Positions 53,701 to 62,700 of a stretch of 64,000 bases of DNA are shown in pieces (the first letter of the stretch is position 1; the number at the start of each line of letters is the position of its first letter). The notes beneath the pieces were generated by a model that saw only the letters and a list, made by a program, of their open reading frames with translations, made no database searches and had not been told where the DNA came from. The position numbers and the translations under genes were made by a program. Source of the DNA: Cornus controversa (lineage: Eukaryota; Streptophyta; Magnoliopsida; Cornales; Cornaceae); assembly GCA_026545225.1 (NCBI GenBank), contig CM048846.1, forward strand, positions 13,975,975 through 14,039,974, read 5' to 3'.

Positions 53701-56700
53701 CCTCTCGAGGACTGAGGCAAAACCCACTGAAGGCCCACAAAAGCATACCCCAACTATCGCAAGCAACAGGGCAGTGCAAAATAAGATGATCAACTGTCTT
53801 CTCATCACTCTTACATAGGCAACACCAATTGATAACAACCTGTCTCCTCCTTCTCAAGTTATCCAAAGTTAGGATCCTTCCCAGAACCACCGTCCAAGCA
53901 AAAAAAAGCCACCTTGAGAGGAGCCTTTGTTCACCAAATCGCCCTCCACGGGAAGACATGCCCCAGAACATCCGTGAGCCTCCTATAGAAAGAGCGAACC
54001 TCAAATCTCCCCCCCCCCCCTTCTCCCGGAAGAGAGCACCCAAACCTAATGTTACGACAAACAGTCACAAACCAAGCACAATTACGAAACACGACAGAAA
54101 ACGAAACAAGCACCATACATAAAACACAAGAATTTACGTGGTTCGGCAATGTGCCTACGTCCATGGCGAATATTAGGCGACTAAGCGAAATTCTGGAAAT
54201 TACAAGTTTCTACCCCAAACATACAGAATGCTAGATCTCGCTTTACTAGTTATATCGCTATTTATTCCTCCATTTTATATTATCGATCCTAGGTACCGAA
54301 ACTGGTTGTTTTGAGTAATCTTTTGGTTTTGAAGTCCTATCATCATATTATCAATATCCCGAATCTTTGTTAAATTTACACTCCATGTACTCGGTTTTAG
54401 TTCGACTAATTCTCAATCCTTTCGATTCTAAAGCATTTCTCCACATTTCTAGTTTTATTGCTAGGTTCTCTTTAGAGGTATCCAAAAGCACGATATCATT
54501 GTCAAATATCATGCACCATGGAATCTTGCTTTGGAAGTCTTTTGTTATTTCATCTAAGATTATTGCAAATAGGAATGGGCTTAGCACCGATCCTTGGTGC
54601 AATCCTACGTTTATGGAGAACTCACTAGTGTCACCACACGTGGTATTAACTTTAGTTTTTGTATTCATATACATATCATGAATACTTTTATGATTTGTAA
54701 AAGAAGTTGTTTTCTTTGTAGGGCCCACCAAATTATATCCTTTGGGACCCTATCATATGCTTTTTTCTAAGTCTATAAAAATCATATGCAAGTTTTGTTG
54801 CTTTCTCCTACATGTTTCAACTAATCACCTAAGTAGGTATATGACTTCTATTGTTGATAATCCGAATTGGTTATCCAATACCACGGACTCCTTCCTTAGC
54901 CTTTATTTTATTACCCTATCCCGTACTTTCATTGTATGACTCATTAATTTAATTCCTCTATAATTGCCACAAATTTGCATATTCCCTTTACTTTTGTAAA
55001 GTGGTACTATTGTCCTTTCTCTCCATTCATTGGGATCATACCTTGTTTTAGGATGATGTTAAACAATTTTGTTAGCCACTCAGGTCCTACATTACCTAAC
55101 GTTCACCAAGCATCTATGGGAATATTATATGGACCTACTGCTTTGTTACTCCCCATCTTCTTAAGTGTGTCCCCTAACTCCTTGTTGGTGATTTTATCTA
55201 TCATTCCTATGTTAACTTCATTTCCTTTTACTTCTTCTCTATGGAATTCCTCATTCACTAGGTTTTGAAAATAATTCTTCCACCTATTTAAGATGTCGCT
55301 TTCGTTTACTAATATTGTGTTGTCTATGTCTTTAATACATTTAATTTGATTTAGGTCTTTAGTTGATCTATCCCTATTCTTTGCTCATTTATAAATATTT
55401 TTTTCGCCCTCTTTTGTGCCTAGTTTTTCATATAAGAAATTTACTGAGCTTTGTTTGGATTTACTATCTTCTTCGCTTCACCTTTGAGTTTAATATACGT
55501 GTCTAAGTCTTCATTTAGTTTACTTTTTTGTCATGCTTTAAAGCTTTTCCATTTTTGTTTAATTATTTGCTGCACTTCCTCACTCCACCACCATGTCTTT
55601 AATTCTACATATCACCACATAATCCAACCCTTAAAGCTTCTATAAGTGAAACTATAATATTTTTCACTGTTGATGATACAAACTGGTCGCCCAGGTAACT
55701 GTAAAATAAATTCTCAACCAGACCAATAACTCAGGGCCTCTAGGTTATCATGTTCGTCATGTGTCCAACTAAATTCTTTTATTGTTAATAAAGAACCTGC
55801 AAACCAACTGCTAAACATTAGAATCAGGCCTCCTTTGTCGTGCAGATTCAGAAAGTGATAGGTCAATATGCGAGGAATCAGTGGATCTGAAAAAACTTTG
55901 TAACCTGATGCCAAAACGCAAGTCAACATAATACATGAGAGCAGCCTACATTTTTCCTTATAGGTTAAATGAGAATGGCGTACTATGAATGCATGATAAA
56001 TAGTTTTGCCAATCAAAATTTGAGGACCAAGCCTTATGACATTTGACTAGACATGTGACTCAAACAAATTATTTTGCCTAAACTTTGATTTAACACTATC
56101 TCAAAAGTTGATTTTGTTTAGAAAGTTCCATAGAAAATTAATAATCCATAGCCACTTCCAAAAACAATGCAACCTTGATTCAAAGAGGTAACTCAAGTAG
56201 CCAATATGCAAGCAGAATATAGAGACATAAACAAAAAAATAATGAAAACAATAAGTAAAAAAATTATAAATCATACATGTGTTTAAATTTCTATTTATTT
56301 AGCTACACATTCTGTCAATTGTTTAACAGTTTCATTTATGGAAATGAAAGCCAAATTAGAGATTTAAAAAATATTCAAAACTTTCACATAAATAAATTGT
56401 TTATAATTTGCCAGTTCAAACAACTTCAGTTTTAGGACAGATGATATTCCTATTAGGTTTGGAAGCTTTTAGAAGATGACATGTCTTGGCTAACAAAATG
56501 GATTAACAAGATAATAACAACAAACTTATCAAAAAATATATATATATAATAACAACTAAGAGAATATTTGATTAGTAATGCAAAAATATTTTAGTAGCTA
56601 CAAATAAAAATAAAAGGGATATACAAAGTTGTACTAGTTATCGTGGTATTAAATTAATGAATTATATCATTAAAGTTCGGGAGAGAGTGATTGTTAAAAC

Positions 56701-59700
56701 AACTAAGACATGAAACTACTTGTCCGAAAATCAATTTGGATTTATGCTAAGTAGGTTCATGGAAATTATTTATTTATTGAGACTAATGGAAAGATGTAGA
56801 GAGAACAAGAAAGATCTTCTACGAAAACATGTGATAGGGCACCTAGAAATCAAATATGGAGGGCTTTAGAGCTAAAAAGAGTCGCAAAGGGTTATATTGA
56901 CATGGTAAAGGACATGTATGATGGAAACTATAGTTACAATGACTTTAGGAAACACGTGAATTTCTAATTATTGTAGGCTTACATCCAAGAGTCAGCAGTA
57001 AGCATAAGTCTTTTTGCCTTAGTTATGGATGAACGGAAAAAACACATTCTGGAAGTGATTCCATTGTGTATGTTAATTGCTGATGATATTGTTTTAACTG
57101 ATGAAAGTAGAGAAGAGGTAACTGTTAAATTGGAGGTTTAGCAAGAAGCTCTGAAGCTAAAAAGATTTAAGATAAGTAGGGATAAATTGTATATATGGAG
57201 TTTAACATTAGTAAATCTAAAAATACAAACAGAGATGTAGTGAAGATTGAGGATCAAGAGATAGCACAAAGTGAACTTTCTGCTATTTGGGCACAAATTT
57301 GCACTACGAAAGAGAATATGTGCATTAACTGAGGGTGGAAATATGAACGTTGACGTGGATATGTGGCAAGACAAGAAATGATAGAATCAAAAAAGAATAC
57401 TCATGAGATGGTTGATATAGCACCTACTGGGGATAAAATGAGAGAAAATCAATTAAGATGATTTGGAAATGTGCAAAGAAGACCACTAAGTGCACCAGTT
57501 AGGAAGAGTGAGGTCCACCATCCACATTAAAGGTAAATGTTATAAAAAGGGAAAGACCAATATTAACATGGGTAGAGTTGGTACTTAAAAAATAAATAAA
57601 TAAAATATGGGTAGATTTGGTAAGAAAACATATGGTGATAGGTGGTTTGTTTGAGGGTATGATCTCAAATAGAGCAAAATGAAAAAAAAGAATGCATGCA
57701 CCCAACCACAGTTAATTGGAAAACGTTTTGTTGAGAGAAGTTGAGTTGAGACAAGTTCAATTTAAAAAGGAAAAGGAAATAAAAAAGAAAAGAGATTACA
57801 AAACAAAGAATTGGAAAACTAATTATAAAAATACAAAGTAAGAGATTGATGCAATTATCATGTAGGATTTTTCACCCTCCTTTATTCTGAAATCAGACCT
57901 AAAAGACTATCAGGCAAGACTTCTTTTCAAGCATTTAACCTAACGGCCGGAGAGATTCCATCAAGTACCCAACATATTAGGAAATGTCCCAAACATATTA
58001 TACTGGTTCTTCCAAAATTTGAATTAATTTGTTGGGAAATCTCTTACGAATTTTATGCTGGCAAATCTGTTAAAAGATGTAAAGCCCTTTGCTCATGCAG
58101 ACTACATACAGTTAGTTCTTATGTTGGATCAGTTCACTCACTCCCAGCCTAGAGCCAAATATTTAATACTCATGTCTGCATTAGCTTGCACAGGACTAGC
58201 CTGCAACTCCTCTAAATGGAACCAAACTAATTCAAATGAAATCCAGTAGCATAGGCCCTTAGTTGCAACAAATAATACCATAGGTACGTATAGTGCTGCT
58301 GTTAGAAGGCATGCGCATACCTCATGTCGACTCACAAGCTCCACAAGGACTTCGATGGCCAGATCAAATGAAGATGAAACCTGTGACCAGCAATGCAGAA
58401 AAAAGTACAGTGCATAACCAATATCAATCTTAAGACGCTACAAAACCACCATTCAAGATAGTAAATAGAGAGTACCTGCAAAGAGTTGAAAACAAAATTA
58501 AGAAGCGGATGCCCTGGCAATGAGCCAGGAGAAACATCCGAGAAGCACCCAGCTCGAACCTGAATACAGGTAATCATGATTAGCTAACTGGGGACCTATT
58601 ATATGCTGAATATGTCAAGACTACAGCATTTACCAATTTTAAAGATATCAAACATGACGAATTTAACCGGGGAATCCCATCTCATACTTTATGATGAAAC
58701 TAATGCAGAACAAACTAAATACTTGATTCAGAGCCAACTGAGGACAAATACAGTCCACAATTGGGGTAATAAAATAAGCAGTTGCAAGTTCTAAGCTATA
58801 GAAGGTATTGGCCTTATTAACAATTGTCTTACCCAACTCAGTAAGCAACGCAATATCTTTCTGTTCCTTTCATGTAGTTGAATGTCACCATGAAACTTTT
58901 TCTCAGATTGTTGCAGTAGGAACTCGAGAACCATAGGAGTGTGCAAGAGAAGCTGCTTTTAACAGATGAAGATGTACATTAACAGCCTTTGGGTGGGGTG
59001 GGGGGTGAGATAATAAAGTATATAAATGTGTCAAATAATAAGAAAGTCCAAAACCTCTCGGCCATACTCGCATCGGCAAGCAGAACTTATGTTACAATCA
59101 GTACTTTGATCCTCAACAACTTCTGGCAGGACTGTGAGCATCTCCAAAACAGCAATATTACCATCACCCTGATTTTGCAGATTCTGGAGACTTAAAAAAA
59201 GCTGCTGAATGGGTTTACTATGCTCTACGGCATTTATGATTAGAGCAGAAAGTGCAAGACAGATTTGTGTTAAGAGCTGTCCAAAACACAAAACCACCAT
59301 TCAGTCAAACACTACAATTCAGAACCAAAAGAAGAGAAAGATAAAGACTTAATACAGAAATAGAAATTCATTTTAAGACAAAGCAGTAACCCGAGATATA
59401 AAGAGATGTGGCAGCAAATCTAACATTCGGTCCATTTCTTTTGACAGAATAACCCAGAAAAAGCATCTGTTTCAAGTATTAGAGCATCAGCAGATAATGT
59501 GAAGAGGGAAAGATGAAACACCTGTGGAGGACCAGAACTAAATTTTTTGGCCGCCAGGAGTAGAGCATTTAATAGAGCATCTTTGGCTCCTAATTGCAAA
59601 TAACATCCTTCATTTTGGATCTGCAATTTTGAGGATAAATGAAAATTAATCAATATATTTTGATGCCTGAATATGCACACAAGCTTGCAAGTAATGCAAA

Positions 59701-62700
59701 ATAAGTTCAGGGTAAAATAATAAACAGGGTTCGGTTTGAAATAATAATCCCAAACATGCATTGCTCATGTTAATCCAGACAAATTAATAAAATGAGGATC
59801 GTGAGGAACCTTACGAAGAAAAAACACGCTGAATTTTTGAAAGGTATTTTTTGCTAAACATAACATTTCATAATTTCTGGACTCCACTAGATTACAGGAT
59901 TTATTTTTATGCCCTTAGCACCTCTCCTGTACAACATTGTTTGGTGAAATTTATTAAAACCACCCAGTTAACAAGAGACAAATTCAACAGGCCCTTGTCC
60001 TTGATGAACTCATAATACTAACTCTTGTTATTTTCTTTTATGATTAACCCTGTGCTTCTGTTAGGACATTGTTAAATAAAGGCCATTACCTAGTGCCAGC
60101 CCAGCTTGCACAGGGTGTTAGGAGGGAAAGACCAGAGACAAACCTAACTTTTAGCACTATTTTGCCAAAAATGTCTGCTCACAGATTTTAACTTGTATCC
60201 TCACGCTTGTTAGCCCGAGTTATTTACCATTAAACCAAGAAATCGCTCCATGATGACATAGTTCTGTCAAACATTTCTAAGGAAATCCCAACATTAAAAA
60301 TGGAACCTAGAGATATACATTAGGGTTAGAAACAATGAGAATGGAACCCAGAGACATGTTAGAAAGTAAGACATTAGTGGGAAAAAAAGAAGAAGATGGG
60401 GGGGGGCGGGGTTAGTTAGCTAGTGCCGTTAACTCAAGGTGCTGGGAGGGTGGACTGAATACAGAACTAAGATTTGACATTATTTGCGCAAAATGGCTGC
60501 TCTCAATTTGAACCTGTCCTCATGCTTGATAGTCAAGCATTTCACAAGTGCCTAAGTAATGGCCCCTTAATATATGGAATGTAACTCCAATAAAAATATA
60601 AAGAATGACAACATAACAATAATTATATTGTTAAAAATTGAGAGTTATGCCCATTACTGAAAAATTAAGAGAGTAGCTTAGGCGGTATGAACATATGTAA
60701 CATAGATCATGAGATGCACCAAGGAAAAACAAAAACTAGTTAAATAGAAGGTAAGAGTGATACATGCAAATCGGAACTAACATGGAATTAAGTAATGGGA
60801 ACATATGTCAACGAATTAAATATATAGGAGACATAACTTGTAATAGGAAGAAAATTTATGTGGCTAACCCATTCAATTGGGACAAGGCAAGGATGATGAC
60901 TATGGTGGTAATGAGCAATAGCCCCGTAAACAAGTATTGGAATATTCTTGGACAAAAGTCATGAACAAAATGTTAGTAATACTGGTTTAGGTCATATTGC
61001 TGACGATGATGATTTCTGAACTTGTGATTGAATACTGAAGATTGATCTAGAATATTTCAACAACTGATTCTTCACTGGATTTTTTTTTATTTTGGATAAG
61101 TCAACTGATTCTTCACTGGATTAGTTTGCATATTATGTAAAGGTAAGTCATTAAGAAATCAAAGAACTAGGGCCTAGGAGATTAATGGCAAGATTAGTTG
61201 GACCATGACATTAGTTAGTGTGTCAAATATGTTCTGGCAAGTTTGGAATCCAAACAGTAGCTACTAGACCAAGTGAATATGTGGTTCAGTCAGATTGAAT
61301 ATTTACAATAACTGAATTGATGTAATCACTTGCTATTTGATCAACCGAAGCGTACGCCTGACAGATTACACTTCACCAGAAAGTTATGGATCGATCAAAA
61401 AAACACTCTGGACCGATCAAAGCTAGAATCTAGATAAAAAATATCTTGATTCTCACACAGCAAGGATTACACTATTACGTTGATTGTTTGATCAAGTTCT
61501 CAAGAAGCTTACAAGCATACATTAAAATTATCCAACCACATAACATCTCAAGGATGCTTCACATCTCGATTGGAGTATTCTACTTCTGGTGACTAGTGTC
61601 TATTGATCTGTGAGAAATGACACATAATGAGGAGCAGTTCATTAACATGCGGAGCAGTGACTTGTGATTTTGAAGAGTCTGGAACTGGTGGGAGCACTGT
61701 ATATCGAAGGTAAATCAGTGGCAGGTGTTTGCAAGGAGTCTAAAACTTATATCGAAGGAGTCCATTGATCTGTGAGAAATGGCACATAATGAGGAGCAGT
61801 TCATTAACATGCAGAGCAGAGACTAGTGATTTTGAAGAGTCTGGAACTGGTGGGAGCATTGTATATCGAAGGTAAATCAGTGGCCGGTGTTTGCAAGGAG
61901 TCTAAAACTTGCAGTAATGCTTCACTGTGTCTTTTCATAGTGGATTGATTTAACTCGACAAGCTTCCGTGGTCTTTCTCATTAGGGTTCTATGCATAAAA
62001 GTCATTGTGTCTTGTGTCTAGTTGAACTTTGACAAAAGTCACTGTGTCTTGTGTCTAGTTTGATTGTGTGTGTTTTATTTGGATTTGGAAGAACAAGTAA
62101 TCATAAGAATTTGGACGCAATTCACCCCCTTCCAGGTCCTATGATTTCAGTAGTCAAAGTTCTAGCACGTGCATCCTCCTTTTTTCAGTAAGCTAGCATG
62201 TGTATCCCCAAATTGGTATAAAAGCATATTTACTTAACTTACTTAGAGGTTTATTCTGATTGACGGAATTACATAACTAAGAGGACACCAGACAGGAACT
62301 TCTTATAAAGATTGTGTGGGGAAAAATATTCTCTTTGACTACTTCTTTAAATGACACTTCAAGTCTCTGATCAGTTGGGTCTTTTAGTTCCAGGGGACTG
62401 CAATGGAGGTTCAAAATATGATGAAGTATCATCATACTGCTCTTTTAGTATTTTTATTTCTTTGGTAGGTAAGCAATGCATGCACGCACAGACACAACAT
62501 TGCTCATATGGGGCTCAAACAGCTCACCTCCCCTTTAGGGAGGAGAGCTCATTCCACTTGACTTAACGGCCCGGTATATATTTTTTGGTAAGTAAGCAAC
62601 GCACACACCCATTTTTTGACCCAGTTGAAACTTGAACCCTCGACCTCCCTTTGGGGAGGTGGAAGTCAGATCAACTTCTTTTGTAAGTTGAAGAAAGAAA

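Noticed and set aside
55714..56016. 100-codon minus-strand frame considered as a missing karyopherin exon
   Set aside because: Exon 6 joins exon 7 without a gap in the expected protein, and this frame shows no match to the family.
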